A stretch of 14,155 bases of DNA from Desulfobacterales bacterium. Lineage in GTDB: Bacteria; Desulfobacterota; Desulfobacteria; Desulfobacterales; Desulfobacteraceae. Position 1 is the stretch's first letter; each line of letters begins with the position of its first letter. A program made the translations under genes and the position numbers. Positions 1 to 7,516 of this stretch are shown in pieces. Where the stretch lies: the NCBI GenBank assembly GCA_022361535.1, contig JAKSAU010001010.1, positions 1-14,155 of the forward strand. The letters are read 5' to 3'. The notes under the pieces were generated by a model. The model was not told the DNA's origin and did no database searches. It worked only from the letters and a program-made list of their open reading frames with translations.

Positions 1-835
1 CCGTACCCTGCAGGACTTCCGAATGCCCAACAAAAAGATAGCCTCCTGTTTTGAGATGACGGCACAACCGGTGTAAAAGCGCAGTCTGTGTCTGCCTTTC
101 AAAATAAATCATTACATTCCTGCAAAAAATGATATCCATCTGGTCAATCATTGGATAGGTCTTATCCATTAAGTTCAGATGATAAAACTTGACCATCGCC
201 CTGAGCTGCGGAACAATCCGCACAAAATTTTTTACCTTATCCTTGCTTTTCAAAAGATATTTTTTTCTCAAGGCCATGGCAACAGGACTGATTTCCTCAT
301 GGGGATAAACCGCCTTTTTTGCAATTTTCAAAACCTTGGTGGATATATCCGTACTAACAATATCGAAAATAAAATTTACGGAAGGATGTCTTTGAGCAAA
401 CTCGGACACAACCATGGCAAGGGTATATGGTTCATGTCCCCTGGAACAGGCTGTACTCCATATTGACACCTTTTTTGTTCCCCCGGGCCTGACCGATTTT
501 GACAGCTCTGGGAGTACTTTTTCTGTAAGGTATGTGAACTGCTTTGCTTCCCTGAAAAAGTCCGTTTTATTGGTTGTGATAACATTTATGAACTCAGGAA
601 GTTCTTCCTTCATTCCCTTGGCGCTGAACAAAAAGGAGCAATACTCCTTATAGGAAGAGAGTTTAAGCCTGATCAGGCGCTTTCTTAAGCGGGACTCCAC
701 CATACCCCGTTTGACATCAGGCATTTTGATACCAAGCTCGGAGTGAATAAACGCTCCCAGCTGTCTGAACTCTTTCATAGAAAGAGCTTTAACCGAAGGA
801 AGGCCCGGAGCAGTCGCATTCATTGTTCTGTCCAT
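1..835 (-). CDS. cheR: CheR, chemoreceptor glutamate methyltransferase (3' end cut by window edge)
   Basis: CheR uses S-adenosylmethionine to methylate glutamates on chemoreceptors and drives adaptation in the cytoplasm. I translated 278 residues. Visible motifs are an N-terminal helical domain (about 18-85), TTNKTDFFR (88-95, matching the family's TNxTxFFR), the SAM-loop WSTACSRGHEPYTLAM (126-141), STDIS (161-165), a beta-subdomain (about 190-222), CRNVMIYF (238-245) and GGYLFVGHSE (264-273). Family length is about 270-290, so only a few residues are lost past the left edge. ATG at 835 is 18 bases after the cheW stop; an in-frame ATG at 823 has a GGA about 7 bases upstream and is an alternative start. 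One oddity is His in place of the first Glu of the usual GEEPY motif. It is the last visible gene of the che operon; cheB or cheD may follow outside the window. Confidence 0.95.
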   Translation of the reverse strand, partial: MDRTMNATAPGLPSVKALSMKEFRQLGAFIHSELGIKMPDVKRGMVESRLRKRLIRLKLSSYKEYCSFLFSAKGMKEELPEFINVITTNKTDFFREAKQFTYLTEKVLPELSKSVRPGGTKKVSIWSTACSRGHEPYTLAMVVSEFAQRHPSVNFIFDIVSTDISTKVLKIAKKAVYPHEEISPVAMALRKKYLLKSKDKVKNFVRIVPQLRAMVKFYHLNLMDKTYPMIDQMDIIFCRNVMIYFERQTQTALLHRLCRHLKTGGYLFVGHSEVLQGT

Positions 836-853
836 ATTCCAGTGGAATCTTAA

Positions 854-1408
854 TTACACGGCATCATCGGCAGTGCTGTCTGCGTCGTTTTGCCCAAACG
901 CTTCCACCGCCTCCGGTGTTAGCCCCTCTTCCGATGCCTGGACAACGGCAAGCTCTTCTGCGGAAAATACCTTTTGGCTTTCAAGGATAATAATGAATTC
1001 GTTGTCCTTTTTACCCATTCCCCTGATAAACTCCGTCTTGAGCCGTGTACCAATCCTGGGGGGCGGTTCTATCTGATCCGGCTCCAAGCTCATCACTTCC
1101 TGAACCGAATCCACAAGAATGCCCAGAATGGTTTCCTCACCGTCAAGGGACACCTCAATGATTATGATGCAGGTGTCCAAATCGGTTTCAACCTCTGGAA
1201 GCCCGAATTTCATCCGAAGATCGACAACCGGGACAACCCCGCCTCTCAGATTGATTACACCGCGCATAAAATCAGGCATGCGCGGCACTTTTGTCATCTG
1301 GGTAAGATCAAGCACCTCCCGAACATGGTTGATGTCCATGGCATAGATTTCTTCATCCAGTTTAAAGGAAAGGTACTGGCTTGTTTGTGTTATGCCCGGT
1401 ACACTCAT
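854..1408 (-). CDS. cheW: CheW, chemotaxis coupling protein
   Basis: CheW is a cytoplasmic scaffold protein that joins CheA to receptor tips in the signalling array. The 184 residues begin with the CheW fold at about residue 11 (QYLSFKLDEEIYAMDI), followed by VREVL, then the hallmark MRGVINLRGGVVPVVDLR (about 48-65) and a second barrel with ILGILVDSVQEVM. It is slightly longer than the minimal family length because of an acidic, Ala/Asp-rich tail (about 155-184) of unknown role. The ATG at 1408 has an AGGAGG ribosome site 8-9 bases upstream, so the start is well supported. It lies 61 bases after cheA and just ahead of cheR, with no terminator between, consistent with one transcript. Confidence 0.97.
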   Translation of the reverse strand: MSVPGITQTSQYLSFKLDEEIYAMDINHVREVLDLTQMTKVPRMPDFMRGVINLRGGVVPVVDLRMKFGLPEVETDLDTCIIIIEVSLDGEETILGILVDSVQEVMSLEPDQIEPPPRIGTRLKTEFIRGMGKKDNEFIIILESQKVFSAEELAVVQASEEGLTPEAVEAFGQNDADSTADDAV

Positions 1409-1469
1409 TGAAATCCTCCTTTGTTCAACCAGGGAGTTAGGCGTGAATCATGCCCCAAACCCGGTATTT

Positions 1470-3548
1470 TTATGCGTTTTCCAGCAATACATTGGTATCC
1501 AGAATCAAGGCCACGGTTCCGTCTCCTAAAATGGTAGCCCCCGATATATCCCTGGCCTGTTTAAAGGCAGGCCCTAAAGGTTTGATAACGGTCTGATGTC
1601 CGCCTATAACATTGTCCACAACAAATCCAATACGGTTTTCATTTACATCTGTGATGACGATATGTTCCATTGGCGGCCGTTCTCCAGGGATCTTTAAATA
1701 CTCCCTTAAACGGATATACGGCACCATATCCCCACGAACGTTGAGGATATTTCTACCGTTTATTTTCTCTGTTTCTCCGCTTTTTATTTCCACACATTCT
1801 TCTACGGTCATTAAAGGCAGTACAAAGTAATCTTCATCAATGCGCACCAAAAGCCCGTTGATAATGGCCAGGGTCAAGGGAAGTTTCAAGGTGATCACAG
1901 TTCCCTGTCCGGGCGTACTGTCAATATCGATAACCCCCCTTAACGACTCAATCGTCCGTTTTACGACATCCATACCCACGCCCCTGCCGGAAACGCTGGT
2001 TACCTCTTTGGATGTTGAAAACCCCGGGGCAAAGATCTGTGAATAAATCTTCTTCTTGGAGATATCCGCATTTGGCGGAATCAAACCTTTTTCCAGGGCT
2101 TTTTTTCTGATGATCTCAGGATCCAGTCCTTTTCCGTCGTCTTTTATGGTAATGACCACATCGGTTCCCTTATGGACGGCGGATAAAAGAATCGTTCCTT
2201 TTTCAGGCTTTCCAACAGTTTTCCTGGCTTCGGGGGATTCAACCCCGTGATCAATGCTGTTCCTGATCAAGTGAACCAATGGGTCATTGAGTCGTTCAAG
2301 TACGGTTTTATCCAGTTCGGTTTCAGCCCCTTCCGTGACCAGTTCCACCTGTTTTTCAAGCTGTGAAGATAAATCCCTTACCAAGCGGCGGAACTTATTG
2401 AACGTTGTACCAATAGGCATCATACGAATATTGAGCACACTGTCCCGAAGTTCTCCTGTCAGTCGTTCCACTTCCTCCACCGGTTCTGCAAGTTCCATAT
2501 CCTCAGTTTTGGATGCGACCTGGGTAAGCCGGGCCTGGGTAATAACCAATTCACCGACAAGATTAATCAATTTATCCAGACGGTCAGACGGAACACGGAC
2601 CGTAGATGCTGCTGCCACCTTTTTGATATTGCTGACAAGCTTTTGCTCATTTAAGGCGGATTTAAGTTTTTCTTCGGAGACCGCACCAGACTCAACAAGC
2701 ATTTCACCAAGTTTTTTTTGTTTGGTAATGCTTTCTTCAATGACCTTTTCGTCCACATCACCTTTATCAACGAGGATTTCACCTAACTTGGGCACGGTTT
2801 CCTCTGCAGCGGCCTCAATACGGTCAGCAATTTCGTCAATGGAAATCTGACAGTCATCTTCAACAAAAATAAACACATCCTTAATTGCGTTGATTCCCTT
2901 TGTCGTCGAAAGTGTCACATCCCATGACAAGTAGCAGGATTCGGCAGTCAGTTGGTCAAGTTCAGGAACATCTTCTGTCTGTGCCACGATATTGCATTCG
3001 CCAAGCTCTCTTAGATCGTCCAAAAGAAGGGCCGGGTCCATCCCGGATGAAAATATGGCCGGATCTGGATGAAGTCTGATTCTATAAAGAGTTTCAACCC
3101 CCTGCTCTTCTTGTTCCAAAGGATCGTCCGTAGAGGGAACGGACTCTTTTGCTGCCCCTTCATCCTCTGCAAGCAGGGCCTTTAAGGAAGCAATGATCTC
3201 TTCTCCCTTTTGTGTATCCACAGGGTCTCCCCCGTCGGCTGCTGCCAGCATGGCCGTGATATGGTCCCGGGATGCCAGGATCAGATCGATAAGCGTTTTG
3301 GTAACAGGTATCTCACCGGCCCTGACTTTATCTAAAACCGTCTCTACATGGTGGGTAAAATCGGCAATATCATCAAATCCGAACATGGATCCGGACCCTT
3401 TGATGGTATGCATGGCACGAAACAGCCTGTTGACAGCCTCTTGGTCGTCAGGGTTATCTTCAATATCCAGAACGGCTTCCTCAATACCAACCAAGAGTTC
3501 TTCAGCTTCCTGGCGGTATTCCTCAATGAATCTGCCTGATTCATTCAT
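1470..3548 (-). CDS. cheA: CheA, chemotaxis histidine kinase with an extra tandem MshEN-like segment
   Basis: CheA autophosphorylates in response to receptors and passes phosphate to CheY and CheB. The 692-residue protein shows the full order. P1 is an Hpt domain with phospho-accepting His47 in RAMHTIKGSGSMFGF. A P2-like domain spans about 150-240 (YRIRLHPDPAIFSSG). An unusual segment holds two 24-residue motifs at 254-277 and 279-302. P3, the dimerisation domain, starts near 316. P4, the ATPase, has an N box (HLIRNSIDHG, 426-435), G1 (DDGKG, 470-474), F box (FAPGFS, 506-511) and G2 (GRGVGMD, 521-527). P5 is the CheW-like domain from about 550 to the end. All catalytic boxes look intact. ATG at 3548 has AGAGGA upstream. 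It sits 57 bases after cheY and 61 before cheW, in the same operon. The extra segment resembles the c-di-GMP-binding MshEN pattern; a ligand role is inference. Confidence 0.97.
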   Translation of the reverse strand: MNESGRFIEEYRQEAEELLVGIEEAVLDIEDNPDDQEAVNRLFRAMHTIKGSGSMFGFDDIADFTHHVETVLDKVRAGEIPVTKTLIDLILASRDHITAMLAAADGGDPVDTQKGEEIIASLKALLAEDEGAAKESVPSTDDPLEQEEQGVETLYRIRLHPDPAIFSSGMDPALLLDDLRELGECNIVAQTEDVPELDQLTAESCYLSWDVTLSTTKGINAIKDVFIFVEDDCQISIDEIADRIEAAAEETVPKLGEILVDKGDVDEKVIEESITKQKKLGEMLVESGAVSEEKLKSALNEQKLVSNIKKVAAASTVRVPSDRLDKLINLVGELVITQARLTQVASKTEDMELAEPVEEVERLTGELRDSVLNIRMMPIGTTFNKFRRLVRDLSSQLEKQVELVTEGAETELDKTVLERLNDPLVHLIRNSIDHGVESPEARKTVGKPEKGTILLSAVHKGTDVVITIKDDGKGLDPEIIRKKALEKGLIPPNADISKKKIYSQIFAPGFSTSKEVTSVSGRGVGMDVVKRTIESLRGVIDIDSTPGQGTVITLKLPLTLAIINGLLVRIDEDYFVLPLMTVEECVEIKSGETEKINGRNILNVRGDMVPYIRLREYLKIPGERPPMEHIVITDVNENRIGFVVDNVIGGHQTVIKPLGPAFKQARDISGATILGDGTVALILDTNVLLENA

Positions 3549-3605
3549 AAGATCAGTCCTCTGATATTTCGGCGCAAGAGCAATGACGCCTCTTTGGTTT
3601 ATATC

Positions 3606-3971
3606 CTACCGGAGCACTTTTTTGATAACCGCAAGCAGTTGCTCCGGTTTGAAAGGTTTGACAATCCAGCCGGTAGCACCGGCTGCTTTTCCTTTCTGCT
3701 TCATATCGGCTTGCGATTCCGTGGTCAGCATGATGATGGGAATAAACTTGAATTTCGGCATTGCACGAACCTGGGTAATTAATTCAAACCCATCCATGTT
3801 CGGCATATTTAAATCCGTAATCAGCATGTCAATACTGGTTGATGCAAGCTTATCCACAGCATCCTTTCCGTCTACAGCTTCAATGACGTCGTACCCAGCC
3901 TGTTTCAGCGTAAAACTCACCATCTGCCTAATGCTCGTTGAATCATCCGCAGTCATGATGACCTTTGACAT
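3606..3971 (-). CDS. cheY: CheY-type single-domain response regulator
   Basis: This is a stand-alone receiver that would be phosphorylated by CheA and act on the flagellar motor or another motility target. Its 121 residues are the normal CheY length. The acidic pair is Asp9/Asp10, the phosphorylation site is Asp53 (ITDLNMPNMDG), the switch Thr is Thr83 (MLTTES), and the conserved Lys is Lys105 (VKPF). The position equivalent to the Tyr106 switch of E. coli CheY appears to be Trp102. The ATG at 3971 is one base after the stop codon of the STAS gene, and its AGGAGG ribosome site (3978-3983) lies inside the end of that gene, so translation is probably coupled. cheA follows 57 bases later. The output (motor or other) cannot be read from the sequence. 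Confidence 0.95.
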   Translation of the reverse strand: MSKVIMTADDSTSIRQMVSFTLKQAGYDVIEAVDGKDAVDKLASTSIDMLITDLNMPNMDGFELITQVRAMPKFKFIPIIMLTTESQADMKQKGKAAGATGWIVKPFKPEQLLAVIKKVLR

Positions 3972-3972
3972 G

Positions 3973-4287
3973 TTATGCCTCCTCAGAAGAAATTAGATAA
4001 TCATCCGGTTCCAGCCCAATCCTCAGCGCGGCTTCCCAGCAGGCCTGAGACTTGCCGGTAACCATAAAGTTTTTATTAAGTCCCCTTGCAGTTTTTCCAG
4101 CGGAGTATAGAAGTTGAATACCTAAAGTGTCGCACTCGGTTACCGCATCAATATCCAGCACCAGTCCATTGTGATTTTGTAATCCATCCAGCATCTGCTC
4201 CTTTAGAGGACCGACTTCATAAGCAGACAAAGATTCCTGGATTGTTATGATAACATTGCCGTCCTTGTCTTGATTCGTTGAACCCAT
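3973..4287 (-). CDS. STAS-domain protein of the chemotaxis operon
   Basis: This is a small (104-residue) soluble STAS protein, the fold of anti-sigma factor antagonists such as SpoIIAA and of MlaB-like proteins. The diagnostic stretch is LVLDIDAVTECDTLGIQLL, where Asp53-Thr54 falls at the usual phosphorylatable Ser/Thr position, so switching by a serine/threonine kinase is possible. No SpoIIAB-type kinase or PP2C phosphatase is in the window. The start ATG at 4287 has AAGGAGA about 8 bases upstream. It directly precedes cheY with a one-base gap. STAS proteins are known in some chemotaxis and motility clusters; from the coupling I infer a role in array assembly or output, but the sequence does not show the partner. 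Confidence 0.9.
   Translation of the reverse strand: MGSTNQDKDGNVIITIQESLSAYEVGPLKEQMLDGLQNHNGLVLDIDAVTECDTLGIQLLYSAGKTARGLNKNFMVTGKSQACWEAALRIGLEPDDYLISSEEA
3978..3983 (-). promoter_or_regulatory. Ribosome binding site of cheY inside the STAS gene
   Basis: AGGAGG on the minus strand, six bases before the cheY ATG (3971). It lies within the last codons of the STAS gene, whose stop is one base from the cheY start. This supports coupled translation and fixes the cheY start. Confidence 0.85.
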
Positions 4288-4406
4288 AGGCTCTCCTTGT
4301 ATGATTGAACGTCTGTTACCGATCCTGACATCAACAGATTAGCACTTTGTGGCGACTGAGATATAATTTATGATAAATTTTGTCTGGTAATTGGATTATT
4401 TTTAAA

Positions 4407-4435
4407 ATCATATCTCAAACCCCATGTCCTGTCAA
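4407..4435 (-). promoter_or_regulatory. Predicted sigma-70-type promoter ahead of STAS-cheY-cheA-cheW-cheR
   Basis: On the minus strand the sequence reads TTGACA (4435-4430), a 17-base spacer, then TATGAT (4412-4407), which is six of six and five of six consensus matches. Transcription would start near 4400, leaving a leader of about 113 bases before the STAS ATG. It lies in the only gap over 100 bases in the operon, so the core che genes could be transcribed apart from the first two genes. This is prediction from motif only. Confidence 0.6.
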
Positions 4436-4490
4436 AAATCACCCTGTGTATCTTCCTAAAGCTGTTTCATTTTTATGGCTCACTTTAAGG

Positions 4491-5627
4491 CTATCTTTCA
4501 AAAGGAAGATGTACGGTAAATCTACTGCCTTTACCGGGTTCGGATTCGACCAGTATCCTGCCCCCGTATGACTCGATGATCTCCCTGCAATAGGCCAATC
4601 CAAGCCCTGTCCCTGTTGGTGTGTCATCATCTTCGGCAACAAGTGGTTTTGTGGAATAAAATGGATCGAATAATTTCTCCATATTCTCTTTTTGGATACC
4701 TCTACCCGTATCAGATACCGAGATGATGATAGTGTTGTTTTCATGTTTGGTTGTAATGGACATGTTCTGAACCGTGCTTTCATACATTGCCTCGGCACCG
4801 TTTCTTATCAGATTTCCCATACACTGGCTGAATTCAACATAGCTGCCCCCAAACTTAGGCAGGGTGGCTAAGTCCATATCCCATTGAATGCTGTGTTTCC
4901 AAACCAGATTGAATTTCAGCATATCAACCTGCTCATTTATGACCTGGTTCAAATCAATGTCTTCGATACTTTCCCGGCTCTGCCTACAGCTGGTGGTCAG
5001 AATACTTGAAATAATATCTCTCATCTGAAAAGCAGCCTTTTCCAAGGATAGAATACCCCGGTCATCCGGGTGATCCATGGCCAGCAGCTGGGCTTTTCCC
5101 ATAATGGCCTGCAACGGTGTATTCAGGTTGTGAACAATGCCTGCAGTATGTCGTCCCAAGGCCGCCATTTTCTCTGCATCAATCAACTGGGCCGTACGAA
5201 TATTTACCTGCTCATTGAGCTGGCTGTTTAACTCCTGGAGTTGGTCTTCGACTGTCTTTAACCTTAAAAAAACTTTAACTTTTGCAAGCAGCTCTTCTTT
5301 TTCAAAGGGTTTGCCCAAGTGATCGTCGATGCCGGCTTCATATCCTTTTAGTCTCTCCTCAAGGGCTTTTTTTGTCGAAATCATAATGATTTTTATGGCG
5401 CCGTAAACATTATCCTCCCTGATACGCCTGCAGACCTCATGACCATCTATCCCCGTCATTACCGTATCGAGAAGAACAAGGTCCGGCATAAAGTCAGGAA
5501 GCACCTCAAGGGCATCCTCTCCGCTGTAGACAGCCTTTACATCATAGCGAGTCATAAGCAGGCTTACAATGTAGTTGGCTACAGACTGGGCATCGTCCAC
5601 CACAAGTATTTTATGCGTTCCACCCAC
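4491..5627 (-). CDS. Receiver-histidine kinase hybrid (N-terminal receiver, no sensor domain)
   Basis: This 378-residue cytoplasmic protein has a receiver first and a kinase second, the reverse of a classic hybrid kinase. The receiver (about 5-122) has Asp11/Asp12, phospho-acceptor Asp54 (LLDTVMTG), Ser84 or Thr85, and Lys106 (GKPF). A coiled coil follows (about 123-155). The HisKA H-box is at His166 in GIVHNLNTPLQAI, with Asn in place of the usual Glu after the His. The ATPase domain has Asn276 (RNGAEAM), Asp306 (DTGRG), FDPFYSTKP and a GTGLGL box (339-344), with a short acidic insertion between the last two. The start codon appears to be GTG at 5627: a TAA lies three codons upstream and the receiver fold begins at once. 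The ribosome site there is weak, so coupling to the gene 34 bases upstream is likely. CheA may phosphorylate the receiver; no downstream partner is visible. Confidence 0.9.
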   Translation of the reverse strand: MGGTHKILVVDDAQSVANYIVSLLMTRYDVKAVYSGEDALEVLPDFMPDLVLLDTVMTGIDGHEVCRRIREDNVYGAIKIIMISTKKALEERLKGYEAGIDDHLGKPFEKEELLAKVKVFLRLKTVEDQLQELNSQLNEQVNIRTAQLIDAEKMAALGRHTAGIVHNLNTPLQAIMGKAQLLAMDHPDDRGILSLEKAAFQMRDIISSILTTSCRQSRESIEDIDLNQVINEQVDMLKFNLVWKHSIQWDMDLATLPKFGGSYVEFSQCMGNLIRNGAEAMYESTVQNMSITTKHENNTIIISVSDTGRGIQKENMEKLFDPFYSTKPLVAEDDDTPTGTGLGLAYCREIIESYGGRILVESEPGKGSRFTVHLPFER

Positions 5628-5661
5628 GTTGGCTTAATTCCAAGTTTTCTTTAGTTTATGA

Positions 5662-7503
5662 TTAAAATAACTCAATATTGTCATCCAGCTCATCTTCTTT
5701 TTCTCCATCGGAAAATAAAATATCGTCGACCGTATCTGCCTCATCCTCTCCACTGTCTTCTTCAACTTTTCCGGTTAACTGTTCATGAATGCGGCGTTCA
5801 CTTTCCATGGTATATCTTAAAGCAATATCATCCACCGTATCGAGTGCCCCGTCTTTTGCAAAATCTTTCCAGACATTCAGTGATTCCAGCAGGGTTTCAA
5901 GTGTTTCAAGGTCCGTGGTGCACCCTTGGAGCCATTCCGGGAAAAAATCAAGCTCATGACTGATATTGCCTATTGTATCCATAATAGCTCCGGACCGTTC
6001 TCCTGCACCGGAACTGTTTTTCTGATACTGCTCAAACGCATCTGATATACGACTGATCCCTTCGGCCAGATCAATATCCAATGAGGCGGTTTCAATCGTG
6101 TTTCCTTCATGCTCTGCGGAATTCGGTCCTGCAGCACCCTGCGACAATTCAGTAATGACCTTGATGATACCAAGGACCTCTTCTACCAGAGCATTGGACT
6201 CATTTGACAGATCCCTTACATTCTTGGCTAGAACTTCGAGGGTTGCCCCTTTTTCTCCCAGTTTACTGGTCATTATAATGGCATTGATGGCCTTATACTG
6301 AAGATCAATATTGATATTATTCACCTGGTCCGTGTACTGGGAAAGCGTTGAGACTGCCTCAGAAGACCGGTCCATGGTTTTTCGAATTTTCTCCTCTAAA
6401 TCGTTTCCCTCGGCAAGCAGGTGCAAAAGCTTTTCAAGCTCAGCCTGGAATGCTTTGACATCCTGCTCAAGGTCTGCCCTCTGCCCTCTTTCAGAGCGCG
6501 ATGCTGAAATGTTTTTGACAAGCTGGTCAACTTCATGGCCAATTTGTTCAAAAGAACTCTGGATGTTTTCGTAAACCTGCTGTCCCTCTGTTATAACCTG
6601 TTTTAACTGTGCCGCCTGGAGGGCCAGAACCGAATAGACCCGTCCTTTGGTCTGATCGGCTTTTTCCACCTGTTCTTCATTAGAATCTTGTGATTGCTGT
6701 TCCAGAAGGGAGACAGCATCGTTTAAGGCTGATATAATGTGCTCCACCTGTTGGCGGGCAATATCATGAAACTGGATTGACATAACGATTTCACCGATAA
6801 GCCTTGAAATTTCCCGGGAATGGTCACCTGCCTTTTCCAAAGTCCGGGACGCCAATTGACCAATGGTTTCCATTTCCTGTGTCGCAAGCTGGACGGCTTG
6901 TTTTGTAGAATCGGAAAGGGTGTTAAAGGCATCCATACTGCCTGTTATATCTTTATGGACAGTCAGGGAATCCGCCTGGACTGTCTTTGAATCGCTGTAA
7001 ATTGTTTCTGAAATATTGCCTATGTTTTCAGCAAGTGATTTTATCTCCAGGCCAAAATCCCCAAACATCTCCGTAGCTTCGTTTGACCGGCTGCCTTCAA
7101 CACCGATATTCAAGCCGACAATATTTAAAAAGGCAGCACTCTTTTTCATTTTTTCGCAGATGGAACAAAGCTGGGTTAGATGACCGGTTCCTGCGGTTAT
7201 GCGTCCAAGACTACCGGATATTGTATCCCTGCACCCGGACAGCGATAGCAGCGAACTGTTGACGATTGCCTCGATGTGATGCATGAGCCCATCCTTGGAT
7301 TTATCCGTCATGCTGTCAACAGAAGTCATTATCCCATTGGTAAGGATTTCTGATTCCGCATACACCATTTGCAGGTTTTGCCCGAGATTTTCAAACTTGG
7401 ATTCGATTGCTTGCAACCCAGCGTCAAGGGATTGAGTCAAGTCAGGCACAAGAGATGATACACCGGATTCAGGATAGTCCGTCATTTGATCAATGCGGTT
7501 CAT
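5662..7503 (-). CDS. Soluble receptor-like chemotaxis protein with CheZ-like DxxxQ helix
   Basis: This 613-residue, mostly helical protein has no signal peptide or membrane segment. Two stretches look like worn chemoreceptor hairpin tips: residues about 126-165 (GLNIGVEGSRSN... SLAENI, compare LNAAIEAARAG... KLAERS) and about 396-440 (KAINAIIMTSKLGEKG... VRDLSNES). Between them, residues 242-256 read SIQFHDIARQQVEHI, which resembles the CheZ catalytic helix with its Asp-x-x-x-Gln pair (here Asp247 and Gln251). A conserved-looking LQAAQL follows at 295-300. The tail (about 580-613) is highly acidic, repeats DTVDDI (555-560 and 590-595), and ends in NIELF. The start ATG at 7503 has GGGAGGA about 8 bases upstream. 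It is the first gene of the che operon. It may organise arrays or dephosphorylate CheY-P; both are inference, and no standard family name fits with confidence. Confidence 0.85.
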   Translation of the reverse strand: MNRIDQMTDYPESGVSSLVPDLTQSLDAGLQAIESKFENLGQNLQMVYAESEILTNGIMTSVDSMTDKSKDGLMHHIEAIVNSSLLSLSGCRDTISGSLGRITAGTGHLTQLCSICEKMKKSAAFLNIVGLNIGVEGSRSNEATEMFGDFGLEIKSLAENIGNISETIYSDSKTVQADSLTVHKDITGSMDAFNTLSDSTKQAVQLATQEMETIGQLASRTLEKAGDHSREISRLIGEIVMSIQFHDIARQQVEHIISALNDAVSLLEQQSQDSNEEQVEKADQTKGRVYSVLALQAAQLKQVITEGQQVYENIQSSFEQIGHEVDQLVKNISASRSERGQRADLEQDVKAFQAELEKLLHLLAEGNDLEEKIRKTMDRSSEAVSTLSQYTDQVNNINIDLQYKAINAIIMTSKLGEKGATLEVLAKNVRDLSNESNALVEEVLGIIKVITELSQGAAGPNSAEHEGNTIETASLDIDLAEGISRISDAFEQYQKNSSGAGERSGAIMDTIGNISHELDFFPEWLQGCTTDLETLETLLESLNVWKDFAKDGALDTVDDIALRYTMESERRIHEQLTGKVEEDSGEDEADTVDDILFSDGEKEDELDDNIELF

Positions 7504-7516
7504 GTGTCATCCTCCC

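Noticed and set aside
2287..2850. 187-codon plus-strand open frame, antisense to cheA
   Set aside because: It is a Ser-rich shadow of the cheA codons in the opposite frame; cheA is intact and fully recognisable.
4441..4490. Terminator after the receiver-kinase gene
   Set aside because: CCTTAAAG and CTTTAGG can pair imperfectly, but the loop is long and there is no T-run on the minus strand.
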